Origin: Lachnospiraceae bacterium UBA3850
Lineage (GTDB): Bacteria; Bacillota; Clostridia; Lachnospirales; Lachnospiraceae
Length of the DNA: 40,699 bases
Direction of reading: 5' to 3'
Assembly: GCA_002392655.1 (NCBI GenBank)
Contig: DGHK01000023.1
Location: 722 to 41,420 of the forward strand
The stretch's first letter is position 1, and each line of letters begins with the position of its first letter. Positions 9,093-16,866 of this stretch are shown here, piece by piece. The notes below the pieces were generated by a model. It was not told where the DNA came from. It saw only the letters and a list, made by a program, of their open reading frames with translations, and made no database searches. Position numbers and translations under genes: made by a program.

Positions 9093-11417
9093 ATGGAAGA
9101 AAATAATAATCAGAATAATAATAACAATCAGAAGAAGCCGGGCGGCTATAATTCTACGATTGGTGTTATTATCATAGCGATAGTCCTTTCCATCATATTT
9201 ATCATGGCCTATAACAACTATACTGCCTCAGGCGAGGAAGAGGTATCGTATGATAAATTCATTCAGATGGTGGATGAGGGCAAGGTAAAAAATGTTGAGA
9301 TATACGAGAAAAAGATTAAGTTCGTTCCCGATGAGGAAGATAAGAAGACAGAGAATCTGACTTACTATGTAATAAGAACGGACGACTATGATCTCGTAAA
9401 TAGACTTGAAAAAGCAAAGGTTGAGTTTACTGCCATTGATGAGGGCGGAAATGCAATTCTCAGTCAGATTCTTTATTACATAATACTTATTGCTGTTATG
9501 TACTTTCTGACAATGCTTATCATGAAGAGACTTGCAGGCGGCTCCGGTCTTATGAATGTCGGAAAGTCCAATGCAAAGCTCTACGATATGACTAAAAATA
9601 CCGGAGTTACATTTGCGGATGTTGCCGGTGAGGAAGAGGCAAAGGAGTCACTTACGGAAATGGTTGACTTCCTTAAGGAGCCTCAGAAATATCTGGAGAT
9701 CGGTGCACGACTTCCTAAGGGTGCACTTCTCGTAGGACCTCCGGGAACAGGAAAGACACTTCTTGCCAAGGCGGTTGCCGGTGAAGCAGGAGTACCATTC
9801 TTCTCCATGTCAGGTTCAGAATTCGTAGAAATGTATGTTGGTGTCGGAGCTTCCCGTGTAAGGGATCTCTTCAAGCAGGCAAATTCCAAGGCACCATGTA
9901 TCATCTTCATAGACGAGATAGATGCCATTGGAAGAAGCCGTGATACCAGACATATGGGTGGAGATTCAGAGCGTGAGCAGACACTTAATCAGCTCCTTTC
10001 TGAGATGGACGGATTTGATTCATCAAAGGGTATAATTATCCTTGCTGCTACAAACAGACCGGAGGTTCTTGATAAGGCGCTTCTGAGACCTGGTCGTTTC
10101 GACAGACGAGTTATAGTTGAACGTCCTGACCTGAAGGGACGTGAGGATATACTCAGAGTTCATTCTAAGGATGTTAAGCTCGATGAAACAGTTGATCTTC
10201 ATGAGATAGCCAATGTAACCAGCGGCTCTGTTGGTGCCGACCTTGAGAATATAATCAACGAGGCAGCACTTACAGCTGTAAGGAAGGGTCGTAGATTTGT
10301 TTCGCAGAATGATATACTCGAATCCATCGAGGTTGTATTTGCAGGTAAGGAGAAGAAGAACAACATCCTTTCAGCAAACGAAAAGAGCATTGTTGCTTAT
10401 CACGAGGCAGGACATGCACTTCTAACAATGCTTCAGAAGGATACCATGCCGGTTCAGAAGATAACGATCATACCAAGAACCAAGGGTTCCCTTGGATATG
10501 TATGGCAGGCACCTGAAGAGGAGAAAAATCTCGAGACGAAGGCAGAGCTTGAGGCTGATATCGTAATAGCAATGGGTGGACGTGCTGCAGAAGCACTCAA
10601 GTTCCCATCAGTTACAAATGGAGCTTCAAATGATATAGAACAGGCTACAAGAACAGCCAGAACAATGGTTACCATGTATGGTATGTCTGAGCGTCTTGGA
10701 ATGGTTCAGCTTGAGGGTATCACCGGAGAGTATCTCGATAGAAGAAGAGTGCTTGAGTGTTCTGATGAAACAGCTACGCTTGTTGATGAGGAAGTTAAGA
10801 TGATCATCAACAATGCTTACTACAGAGCTTATAAGCTTCTTTCTGATAATGTCAAGATACTGGACGCTGTAGCTACTTATCTGATAGATCATGAGTCTAT
10901 AACAGGTAAGGAGTTTATGGATATCTTCAATCAGATAACAGGTGGTGAGAAGCCGGCTGTTGGTAAGGCTGTATCACTTACCAATGGAGATATCACAGGT
11001 GGAAGCTTGGGTTCAGGAGTAAAAGGTCTTTTTGCTGACGTAAAGAGCAAGGATAAGACTAAGCTTAAGGATAAGCTCAAGAATAAAGCTAAGAAGCTTA
11101 AGAAAAAGAAGGACAAGGATAAGGACAAGTTCAAGGTTTACGCTAGCTCTGAGTTCGAGTCCAAGATAGATTCTCTGATGAATGATGATGAGGGAGATGC
11201 TTTTGACGAGGCTGATACAGCTCCCGAGACAATTTCTGAAGCAGCTTCCGGTTCAGTATCTGAGGTGGTAAGTGACGCAGCAGAGGCAGCGCAGGTATCA
11301 CAGACAACAGATACGACAGAGGCTGATAACAGAGCAGATGCAAATGCTGCAGCTCAGCCTACAGAAGCAGCGGAGTCATCAGAGGATGGTCCTAAGATGC
11401 CTTGGGACAATCAGTAA
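9093..11417 (+). CDS. ftsH: ATP-dependent zinc metalloprotease FtsH with extended charged tail
   Basis: Membrane-anchored AAA+ protease that extracts and degrades damaged membrane proteins and selected regulators. After an Asn/Gln-rich leader there are two membrane helices (about 22-40 and 126-146) flanking an extracytoplasmic domain. The AAA module has Walker A GPPGTGKT (215-222), Walker [10 protein letters not shown] (269-277) and the second region of homology. The protease zinc motif is HEAGH (437-441). At 774 aa it is well above the usual 600-660: the last 150 or so residues form a Lys/Asp-rich stretch ([19 protein letters not shown]), then an acidic Ala/Glu/Thr-rich tail ending KMPWDNQ. 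The tail is probably disordered. Confidence 0.97.
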   Translation: MEENNNQNNNNNQKKPGGYNSTIGVIIIAIVLSIIFIMAYNNYTASGEEEVSYDKFIQMVDEGKVKNVEIYEKKIKFVPDEEDKKTENLTYYVIRTDDYDLVNRLEKAKVEFTAIDEGGNAILSQILYYIILIAVMYFLTMLIMKRLAGGSGLMNVGKSNAKLYDMTKNTGVTFADVAGEEEAKESLTEMVDFLKEPQKYLEIGARLPKGALLVGPPGTGKTLLAKAVAGEAGVPFFSMSGSEFVEMYVGVGASRVRDLFKQANSKAPCIIFIDEIDAIGRSRDTRHMGGDSEREQTLNQLLSEMDGFDSSKGIIILAATNRPEVLDKALLRPGRFDRRVIVERPDLKGREDILRVHSKDVKLDETVDLHEIANVTSGSVGADLENIINEAALTAVRKGRRFVSQNDILESIEVVFAGKEKKNNILSANEKSIVAYHEAGHALLTMLQKDTMPVQKITIIPRTKGSLGYVWQAPEEEKNLETKAELEADIVIAMGGRAAEALKFPSVTNGASNDIEQATRTARTMVTMYGMSERLGMVQLEGITGEYLDRRRVLECSDETATLVDEEVKMIINNAYYRAYKLLSDNVKILDAVATYLIDHESITGKEFMDIFNQITGGEKPAVGKAVSLTNGDITGGSLGSGVKGLFADVKSKDKTKLKDKLKNKAKKLKKKKDKDKDKFKVYASSEFESKIDSLMNDDEGDAFDEADTAPETISEAASGSVSEVVSDAAEAAQVSQTTDTTEADNRADANAAAQPTEAAESSEDGPKMPWDNQ

Positions 11418-11446
11418 AGATAAGGTGATGTGACGGAGGTAAATAG

Positions 11447-13072
11447 ATGTCTTCACCCAAGATCTTAAATAACAAACTATATCTGTATCTGACGGAATTC
11501 TTTTCAGGAATGTCAGTTATGGCTGTGGAGCTGGGAGCCAGTAGGCTGCTGGCTCCTTATTTTAGTTCATCGCAGATAGTGTGGACTATTATCATTGGAA
11601 CTATAATGATTGCGATGGCACTTGGAAATATAATGGGAGGTCGCTGGGCTGATAAGAATCCAAATCCTGATAAGCTGTATGGGCGTATCATAGTGGCAGC
11701 TATCTGGATAGCGCTTATCCCTGTTCTGGGTAAGTTTATTATAATAGGTATCTCTGGTGTCCTTGTGCTCACAATAGATACAAATTTTCTTGTTATAGCA
11801 GCATTTGCAGCCTGTATGGTTATATTCGTATTTCCGCTTTTTTTACTCGGAACAGTAACACCTTCGCTTGTTAAATATACGGTTGACAGTCTGGATGACA
11901 GCGGTAAGGTTGTAGGATATCTGAATGCATCCAACACCATAGGAAGTATCATAGGAACGTTTGTGCCTACATTTATCAGTATTCCGGCCGTTGGAACGGC
12001 TATAACATTTCTGATATTTGCGGGAATACTTCTGCTTCTTGCGATAATCTATTTTGTTTCATCGAGGAAGAAATCCGTGAAGTCAGTGGTCGGAGTTATC
12101 TGTTTTATAATCGCATGTATATTTGGACATGACAGCTCCTTTGCTTTCTGGCAGCATGACCTGACCTATGAGGGTGAGTCTATCTATAACTATCTGCAGG
12201 TGTCTGAGGATGATTCAAAAGTAGTTCTGTCTACAAATGTACTCTTTGGTGTTCAGTCTGTTTACCGCAAGGAGAAAACACTGACAGGGATGTATTATGA
12301 CTACGCTATGGCTGCACCATATATGGCCGGAATTAATGAAAAGGGCGGTATTGATGTCCTAATCCTGGGTATGGGCACAGGCACCTATGCAACTCAATGT
12401 AGGAGATACTTTGATAACGTCAGTGTAGAGGGCGTTGAAATAGACGGCAAGATAACTAAGCTTGCCAGAGAGTACTTCGAACTTCCTGAGGATGTGCAGG
12501 TGACTACGTATGATGGACGTGCATATCTGCAGGGACTCAGTTCAGATAAGAAGAGCCAGGATAAGAAGTACGATGTAATTATGATAGATGCATATCAGGA
12601 TATAACGGTCCCCTTTCAGATGTCATCAGTAGAATTCTTCAAACTCGTGAAGGAGCATCTTGCAGATGACGGTGTGATAGTGGTAAATATGAATATGATC
12701 TCCGATGGAGAGGATGGGATAAATACTTATCTGTCAGATACTATTTCAGATGTGTTTCCATATGTCTATACCGTGGACGTACAGAATAATACAAACAGAG
12801 AACTCTTTGCATCGAGTAATCCCGATATAGCTGAGCGTTTCAAAAACGGATACGAACAGGAAGAAAACGAAGACTTAAGAACTATGATGCAGAAAGTAGA
12901 TGGAGGGCTTGTAAAGTACGAGGCCGGAAGCCATATACTTACTGACGATAAAGCGCCTGTGGAGCTACTCAGCATGAAGGCGATAGATGCACTTATACGT
13001 AACGAGGTAGATTACTACAAGAGTATTTACAAGGAAAAAGGCCTGAGTGGTCTTATGGATGAACTTTTTTAG
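11447..13072 (+). CDS. Membrane-embedded spermidine-synthase-like protein
   Basis: Fusion-type protein of 541 aa. The N-terminal 220 residues hold seven or eight membrane segments (starting YLTEFFSGMSVMAVELGASR). The C-terminal 280 residues form a Rossmann methyltransferase/aminopropyltransferase domain with SAM-site motif DVLILGMGTGTYA, the acidic VEGVEID after strand 2, and YDVIMIDAYQD where spermidine synthases keep the catalytic Asp. This architecture is a known family of membrane spermine/spermidine-synthase-like proteins whose substrate is mostly unproven, so polyamine synthesis is not asserted. It follows ftsH by 29 nt with GGAGG before the ATG and ends at a terminator. Confidence 0.85.
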   Translation: MSSPKILNNKLYLYLTEFFSGMSVMAVELGASRLLAPYFSSSQIVWTIIIGTIMIAMALGNIMGGRWADKNPNPDKLYGRIIVAAIWIALIPVLGKFIIIGISGVLVLTIDTNFLVIAAFAACMVIFVFPLFLLGTVTPSLVKYTVDSLDDSGKVVGYLNASNTIGSIIGTFVPTFISIPAVGTAITFLIFAGILLLLAIIYFVSSRKKSVKSVVGVICFIIACIFGHDSSFAFWQHDLTYEGESIYNYLQVSEDDSKVVLSTNVLFGVQSVYRKEKTLTGMYYDYAMAAPYMAGINEKGGIDVLILGMGTGTYATQCRRYFDNVSVEGVEIDGKITKLAREYFELPEDVQVTTYDGRAYLQGLSSDKKSQDKKYDVIMIDAYQDITVPFQMSSVEFFKLVKEHLADDGVIVVNMNMISDGEDGINTYLSDTISDVFPYVYTVDVQNNTNRELFASSNPDIAERFKNGYEQEENEDLRTMMQKVDGGLVKYEAGSHILTDDKAPVELLSMKAIDALIRNEVDYYKSIYKEKGLSGLMDELF

Positions 13073-13120
13073 AATCAGTACATATTTTAGGTTGAGAATA
13101 ATTTTTAGGTTGAGTAAAAA

Positions 13121-13157
13121 TGGACGGGCTGATCAGTTCAGCTCGTCCAATGTTTTT
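13121..13157. terminator. Two-way terminator between the SpeE-like gene and the HD gene
   Basis: TGGACGGGCTGA and TTCAGCTCGTCCA form an 11-13 bp stem (one G-U pair) over 13121-13149. It is flanked by a T-run at 13152-13156 on the plus side and by AAAAA (TTTTT on the minus strand) at 13116-13120. The leftward gene's stop codon lies within the hairpin. Just before it, the 12-nt TTTTAGGTTGAG occurs twice. Confidence 0.75.
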
Positions 13158-13726
13158 CCGTATGGAGGAAGGAATTCAGCTATGAAGTCCTTTACCTCAG
13201 GGTAATCCTTTGAATATTTATCCAGTGATTTTTCTATAGATTCTTTAGCAGTGGAAAACTCAGTGTTTCCTGATTTTTCCTCTTCGATACATTTTATATA
13301 AGCGGATATTTTGTCTGCGGCCTTTACAAGTGCACGCATATACTTATCATCTGCGGTATTATCAGTTTTATATATCTCTTCATACACAGGTCTCAGGTCG
13401 CGGGGGAGCTTCTCCAGAAGCTTAAACTCTGCGATTTTTTCGACCTCCTTATATGCTTCCTTTATATCAGGATTGTAGTACTTGACCGGAGTAGGCATAT
13501 CACCTGTTATTATTTCTGAGGAGTCGTGATAGAGACCTATAAGAGCGGCTCTGTCAGCATTCAGCTTCTTCTCATATCGTACATTTCCAATAGAGCAAAG
13601 CGCATGGGCAATCATCGCCACCTCAAGGCTGTGCTCGCTCAGATTCTCGTTACGTGAGTTTCTCATAAGAGCCCATCTGTTTATATATTTCATTCTAGAT
13701 ATAGTTGCAAAAAAGTTATATTCCAT
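13133..13726 (-). CDS. HD-domain phosphohydrolase, YfbR (5'-deoxynucleotidase)-like
   Basis: The 197-aa protein matches the YfbR group: WALMRNSRNENLSEHSLEVA supplies the first metal-binding His, and LYHDSSEIITGDMPTPVKYY carries the HD pair and the family's GDMPTPVK segment. Characterised relatives remove phosphate from deoxynucleoside 5'-monophosphates. The frame stays open further upstream to 13777, but those extra residues run into the hairpin end of the neighbouring insertion element. The ATG at 13726 gives the family's normal N-terminus (MEYNFFA) and has an AGAGAG-type ribosome site. The element begins about 25 nt upstream, so the native promoter may have been displaced. Confidence 0.85.
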   Translation of the reverse strand: MEYNFFATISRMKYINRWALMRNSRNENLSEHSLEVAMIAHALCSIGNVRYEKKLNADRAALIGLYHDSSEIITGDMPTPVKYYNPDIKEAYKEVEKIAEFKLLEKLPRDLRPVYEEIYKTDNTADDKYMRALVKAADKISAYIKCIEEEKSGNTEFSTAKESIEKSLDKYSKDYPEVKDFIAEFLPPYGKTLDELN

Positions 13727-13752
13727 ATTTGTTCTCTCTTTTATAATTTTGA

Positions 13753-13788
13753 GGCTAACACTCGTGACTTTAGTCATGAGATACAGCC
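13753..13788 (+). repeat. Left-end hairpin of the insertion element
   Basis: The stem CTCGTGAC/GTCATGAG with a TTTA loop (13761-13780) is nested in a second pairing, GGCT (13753-13756) with AGCC (13785-13788). It mirrors the right-end hairpin at 15209-15228. Confidence 0.7.
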
Positions 13789-13839
13789 TTTTTTAACATG
13801 TGTATATTTTACCAAATACTGAAATTCTTCGTAAAAATG

Positions 13840-13848
13840 TGGTATAAT
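13840..13848 (+). promoter_or_regulatory. Possible extended -10 promoter of tnpB
   Basis: TGG-TATAAT at 13840-13848 is an extended -10 element 52 nt before the tnpB ATG. The -35 region (TGAAAT) is poor, so the call rests on the -10 alone. Confidence 0.35.
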
Positions 13849-13899
13849 AATATATACAGGAATATCTTTGATCCGAGTCTTCAGAAAGGATAAAAACGT

Positions 13900-15150
13900 A
13901 TGTATCTTACTATCAAACAGCAGCTTAAACATCTGTCAAAAGATGATTACCGTACCATAAAGGAACTCTGTCATATAGCCAAGAACCTGACTAATGAAGC
14001 TATTTACAACATCCGTCAGTATTACTTTACTGAAGGCGAGTATCTGAGATACGAGAAAAACTATGTTCTGCTAAAAAACAGTCCTAACTACAAGGCTCTT
14101 AATTCAAACATGGCTCAGCAGATAATTAAGGAAGTTGATGGTTCTTTTAAAGCATTCTTTGGATTGCTCAAACTTGCCAAAAAAGGTAAATATTCATTCA
14201 AAGACTGCAGACTTCCTCATTATATGCCAAAAGATGGTCATGCTACACTGGTCATTGGTTTTGTAAGAATTAATGGTAATAAGCTTATATTACCTTTTTC
14301 TCAAAGCTTTAAGAAAACTCATAAACCGGTTGAGATAACCATACCGCCTGTACTTGCCGATAAGAAGATCAAAGAGATACGTATCATTCCAAAAGCTGAT
14401 GCCAGGTTCTTTGAAGTTCAGTATATTTACGAAGCTGAATGTATCCAAAGAAATCTCAATAAATCAAATGCACTGGCTCTTGATTTTGGAATAAACAATC
14501 TCGTTACAGCAGTATCTTCAACCGGTAGCAGTTTCATCATAGATGGCAGAAAACTTAAATCCATCAACCAGTGGTTCAACAAGGAAAATTCTCATTTACA
14601 ATCCATAAAGGATAAGCAGCATTTTGGTAAAAGACCTACAAACCGTCAAAAAGCTATAGCCAGAGACCGTAATAACAAAGTTAATGACTATATGAACAAA
14701 GCTGCACGTATGATAATAAATTACTGTATCAATAATGATATAGGTGTTCTTGTTGTTGGCTACAATGAAACATTTCAGCGTTCTTCTGATATCGGAAAAA
14801 TCAACAATCAGACATTTGTTAACATTCCATACGGTAAGTTACGTAAAAAGCTTGAATATCTCTGTGAGCTTAATGGTATTACATTTGTCAAACAGGAAGA
14901 ATCCTATACATCAAAGGCTTCCTTCTGGGATAAAGATGTTATCCCTGTATATAATAACGACAATCCTAAAGAGTACGTATTCAGCGGTAACAGAGTACAT
15001 CGTGGTCTTTACAGAACAACTGATGGATACACCTTCAATGCAGATGTAAACGGAGCATTGAATATCTTACGCAAAAGTAGTGTTGTGGACTTAACAGTCC
15101 TATACAGTAGGGGCGAAGTGGACACGCCCGTAAGAATAAGGGTTGCCTAG
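13900..15150 (+). CDS. tnpB: TnpB-family RNA-guided nuclease of the element, zinc-ribbon cysteines absent
   Basis: At 416 aa this is a full-length TnpB/OrfB, the ancestor group of Cas12. Experimentally studied TnpBs cut DNA guided by an omega-RNA made from the element's right end. RuvC motif I is ALDFGINNLVTAV (Asp195), RuvC III is FNADVNGALNIL (Asp381), and the segment VGYNETFQRSS holds the likely RuvC II acidic residue (Glu290). The region that normally holds the CxxC...CxxC zinc ribbon (YTSKASFWDKD to HRGLYRTTDG, residues 336-376) contains no cysteine. The reading frame is intact with AGAAAGGAT ahead of the start, so it is not visibly decayed. AT content is higher than in neighbouring genes, consistent with transfer. 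Confidence 0.9.
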   Translation: MYLTIKQQLKHLSKDDYRTIKELCHIAKNLTNEAIYNIRQYYFTEGEYLRYEKNYVLLKNSPNYKALNSNMAQQIIKEVDGSFKAFFGLLKLAKKGKYSFKDCRLPHYMPKDGHATLVIGFVRINGNKLILPFSQSFKKTHKPVEITIPPVLADKKIKEIRIIPKADARFFEVQYIYEAECIQRNLNKSNALALDFGINNLVTAVSSTGSSFIIDGRKLKSINQWFNKENSHLQSIKDKQHFGKRPTNRQKAIARDRNNKVNDYMNKAARMIINYCINNDIGVLVVGYNETFQRSSDIGKINNQTFVNIPYGKLRKKLEYLCELNGITFVKQEESYTSKASFWDKDVIPVYNNDNPKEYVFSGNRVHRGLYRTTDGYTFNADVNGALNILRKSSVVDLTVLYSRGEVDTPVRIRVA

Positions 15151-15236
15151 CAATAGGTGGAAACTTAAATATCACACTTCTTAAACGGAGATTCATTTCT
15201 CCCAGAAGCCCGTCACTTTAGTGATGGGAGGTTCAC
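15090..15236 (+). ncRNA. Candidate omega-RNA at the element's right end
   Basis: Known TnpB elements encode their guide RNA over the end of tnpB and the right end. Here that span has two hairpins: GGAGA/TCTCC (15187-15202), then the terminal CCCGTCAC/GTGATGGG (15209-15228), followed by AGGTTCACTCAA. If the scaffold ends around 15236, the guide would be the flanking DNA beginning with AATACTTACTC. The 5' boundary is unknown; position is by analogy, not by a matched model. Confidence 0.45.
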
Positions 15237-15351
15237 TCAATAATACTTACTCATTATAAACGCAAAGGTCATTATATGTAAAATGATATTTATTTTATAA
15301 ACTATTAATAAATATTAACAACTATGAATAACATAAAATGAGGCGATATAT

Positions 15352-15564
15352 ATGGCAATTACTATGGATAGTACCCTGAAGGAGCTTATGGACAATCCGG
15401 AAGCTGTAGCAATACTTGAAAAGTATGCTCCCGGCTTTACTGATAATAAGACGTTCAAGCTGGGAATGAAGATGAAGCTGGATAAATGTGTAAGATTCCC
15501 ACAGGCGAACATGACAGAAGAACAGATCAAGGCATTTGAAGAAGATCTTAAGACGCTTGGATGA
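15352..15564 (+). CDS. Small helical conserved protein, unknown function
   Basis: The 70-aa product starts MAITMDSTLKELMDNPEA and looks like a single helical domain (short helices around residues 7-22 and 57-67). The pattern TLKELMDNPEAVAILEKYAPG recalls a small helical module that I have seen both as stand-alone clostridial proteins and at the C-termini of some hydrolases; that is recollection, not proof. GAGGCG lies 8 nt before the ATG. It is followed 9 nt later by a strong terminator and stands alone between the insertion element and tRNA-Thr. Confidence 0.72.
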   Translation: MAITMDSTLKELMDNPEAVAILEKYAPGFTDNKTFKLGMKMKLDKCVRFPQANMTEEQIKAFEEDLKTLG

Positions 15565-15572
15565 TAGTAAAT

Positions 15573-15612
15573 ATCAAAAAACAAGGGACTTTTTAGTTCC
15601 TTGTTTTTTGAT
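15573..15612. terminator. Terminator after the 70-aa gene
   Basis: ATCAAAAAACAAGGGACT pairs with AGTTCCTTGTTTTTTGAT around a short TTT loop. A- and T-runs lie inside the two arms, so it could act in both directions. Its 3' arm supplies the -35 of the tRNA promoter. Confidence 0.85.
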
Positions 15613-15629
15613 TGCTTATATGATAGAAT
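15601..15629 (+). promoter_or_regulatory. Probable tRNA-Thr promoter
   Basis: TTGTTT (15601-15606) and TAGAAT (15624-15629) are 17 nt apart, placing the start about 8 nt before the mature tRNA. The -35 overlaps the 3' arm of the preceding terminator. Confidence 0.45.
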
Positions 15630-15643
15630 ACGTTTGTTGTTTT

Positions 15644-15716
<73 letters not shown>

Positions 15717-15728
15717 CATATACGAAAA

Positions 15729-15767
15729 TAGCCGAAATCCACTATTTAGGGTTTCGGCTATTGTTTT
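15729..15767 (+). terminator. Terminator of the tRNA-Thr transcript
   Basis: TAGCCGAAATCC pairs with GGGTTTCGGCTA, leaving an AT-rich loop, and is followed by TTGTTTT. It lies 13 nt after the tRNA. Confidence 0.85.
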
Positions 15768-15838
15768 CATAAAAGTCTTTGTGGCTGGATTGAAGTTAGA
15801 GGGGGTTCTTCTTTTGAAAGCTAAAAGTGAAAGTTAAA

Positions 15839-16039
15839 AGCAATAATTATCAGGATTTTTGTCAAAATAATGGCCTTTTTTGCTTGATTTGCTTCTGATT
15901 TGAAGTGATTTGAAATTTCAAAGCAATAAATATGAACTGTTTCGTCGGAATTATTGCCTTTTTTTGACTTGCCTCCTTGAAACAGGCCATAATTTTAACA
16001 TGTTTTGTTATAATTATGGCTTTTGCTTAATTTGCTTTC
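15839..16039 (+). repeat. Three copies of a 36-nt hairpin with T-rich tail (non-coding tract)
   Basis: Three segments of exactly 36 nt align end to end: 15839-15874, 15922-15957 and 15985-16020. Each begins RGCmATAAwT, ends AATwATkGC, folds on itself, and is followed by a T-rich tail (CCTTTTTTGCTT, CTTTTTTTGACT, TTTTGCTTAATT). Copy 3 pairs over 14 of 15 positions and copy 2 over a shorter stem; copy 1 is the most decayed. The fourth stem position reads A.G, A-T and C-G in the three copies, a compensatory change. Together with the 13-bp tandem repeat they fill the 584 nt between tRNA-Thr and desulfoferrodoxin, where I see no gene. Confidence 0.7.
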
Positions 16040-16131
16040 AGGTATTGCTTTCAGGTATTGCTTTCAGGTATTGCTTTCAGGTATTGCTTTCAGGTATTGC
16101 TTTCAGGTATTGCTCTTAGGTATTGCTTCAA
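16032..16131 (+). repeat. 13-bp tandem repeat, about 7.7 copies
   Basis: The unit GGTATTGCTTTCA occurs five times perfectly (16041-16105). It is preceded by a partial unit (16032-16040) and followed by two diverged units (16106-16118 ending GCTCTTA, 16119-16131 ending GCTTCAA). Thirteen is not a multiple of three, so the reading frames crossing it are artefacts with a 13-residue period. Confidence 0.95.
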
Positions 16132-16212
16132 GTTTACGTTATTTTGAAATATCATATAACCAAAACGACAAGAAGAGATTGTTGATTTGTATTTTATATT
16201 TTCATATGTGTG

Positions 16213-16242
16213 TGGACATTCAGATAGCGTGTTTGATATAAT
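16213..16242 (+). promoter_or_regulatory. Promoter of the desulfoferrodoxin gene
   Basis: TGGACA (16213-16218) and a perfect TATAAT (16237-16242) are 18 nt apart. A TGA just before the -10 makes it an extended -10 promoter. Predicted start is near 16249. Confidence 0.65.
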
Positions 16243-16300
16243 AGTATGTAGCCGGTGAAAATAGTTTCGGTGAAAAATAAATACTAAGGAGGGTATTTTG

Positions 16301-16675
16301 ATGAAAGTTTATAAATGTACAAAGTGTGGCAATATGATCTCATACTTAAACAAGGACGCTTGCGATGTTAAGTGCTGCGGTGAGGCAATGGTTGAACTTG
16401 TACCAAACACAACTGATGCGGCAGGTGAGAAGCATGTTCCGGTTATTGAGATTGAGGGAAATAAAGTAACTGTAAAGGTTGGATCTGTTGCACATCCTAT
16501 GATGGAAGAACATTCAATTCAGTGGATCGTTCTTGAGACTGAGCAGGGCAGACAGCGTAAGACGCTTAAGCCGGGTGAAGAGCCTGTTGCAGTTTTTGCG
16601 ATTGCTGATGGAGACAAGGTTGTTGAAGCTTATGAGTATTGCAATCTTCATGGACTTTGGAAGGCTGAGGCATAG
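16301..16675 (+). CDS. dfx: Desulfoferrodoxin (superoxide reductase)
   Basis: Reduces superoxide to hydrogen peroxide without releasing oxygen, a typical defence of strict anaerobes. The 124-aa protein has the N-terminal desulforedoxin domain with the FeS4 site Cys6, Cys9, Cys25 and Cys26 (CTKC and KCC). The catalytic centre II has His45, His65, His71, Cys114 and His117 (EKHVPVI, VAHPMMEEHSIQWI, CNLHGLW), plus the conserved Glu43-Lys44 pair. The ATG at 16301 is 7 nt from AGGAGGG; an in-frame TTG at 16298 is too close to it. The gene is monocistronic, with its own promoter and terminator. Confidence 0.96.
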   Translation: MKVYKCTKCGNMISYLNKDACDVKCCGEAMVELVPNTTDAAGEKHVPVIEIEGNKVTVKVGSVAHPMMEEHSIQWIVLETEQGRQRKTLKPGEEPVAVFAIADGDKVVEAYEYCNLHGLWKAEA

Positions 16676-16717
16676 TTATATGCTATTTTAGATAGACGAA
16701 TATAGATATAATTTATG

Positions 16718-16757
16718 GGGAGCAGTAATCCTTTGGGATGACTGCTTCTTTATTTTT
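16718..16757 (+). terminator. Terminator after desulfoferrodoxin
   Basis: GGAGCAGTAATCC pairs with GGATGACTGCTTC (one mismatch) around TTTG, followed by TTTATTTTT. Confidence 0.8.
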
Positions 16758-16866
16758 GCAAATGTATCTCTTTAGGTATTATTCTTATATGAAATATGAT
16801 ACAATAGATGTATATTTTGTTTTATTATGGTGAGTTAGTTTATAACTAATGTAATGGGGTACAATT

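Larger units (their letters stand above)
13752..15240 (+). mobile_element. IS200/IS605-family element with tnpB only (IS1341-like)
   Basis: The tnpB gene is bracketed by two similar short hairpins instead of terminal inverted repeats. The left one is CTCGTGAC-TTTA-GTCATGAG (13761-13780), enclosed by GGCT/AGCC. The right one is CCCGTCAC-TTTA-GTGATGGG (15209-15228). Both have an 8-bp stem with one G-T pair and the same TTTA loop, as expected of subterminal hairpins recognised by a TnpA Y1 transposase. No tnpA is present, so movement would need one in trans. Exact ends cannot be fixed; the coordinates are approximate. Confidence 0.78.

Noticed and set aside
10931..11134. Leftward Leu/Ser-rich frame opposite the ftsH tail
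   Set aside because: It is the antisense of the AAG/GAT-rich Lys/Asp coding stretch, a composition artefact.
13727..13777. N-terminal extension of the YfbR-like protein (MTKVTSVSLKIIKERTN)
   Set aside because: The extra residues come from the insertion element's left-end hairpin region; the internal ATG gives the family's normal start.
16032..16131. CRISPR array
   Set aside because: The 13-bp units follow each other with no spacers, and no cas genes are nearby.
15910..16241. Open frames crossing the hairpin array and tandem repeat, giving LLSGIAFRYCFQ-type repeats
   Set aside because: The 13-bp period yields a 13-residue repeat by arithmetic, there is no ribosome site, and the hairpins and T-runs look non-coding.
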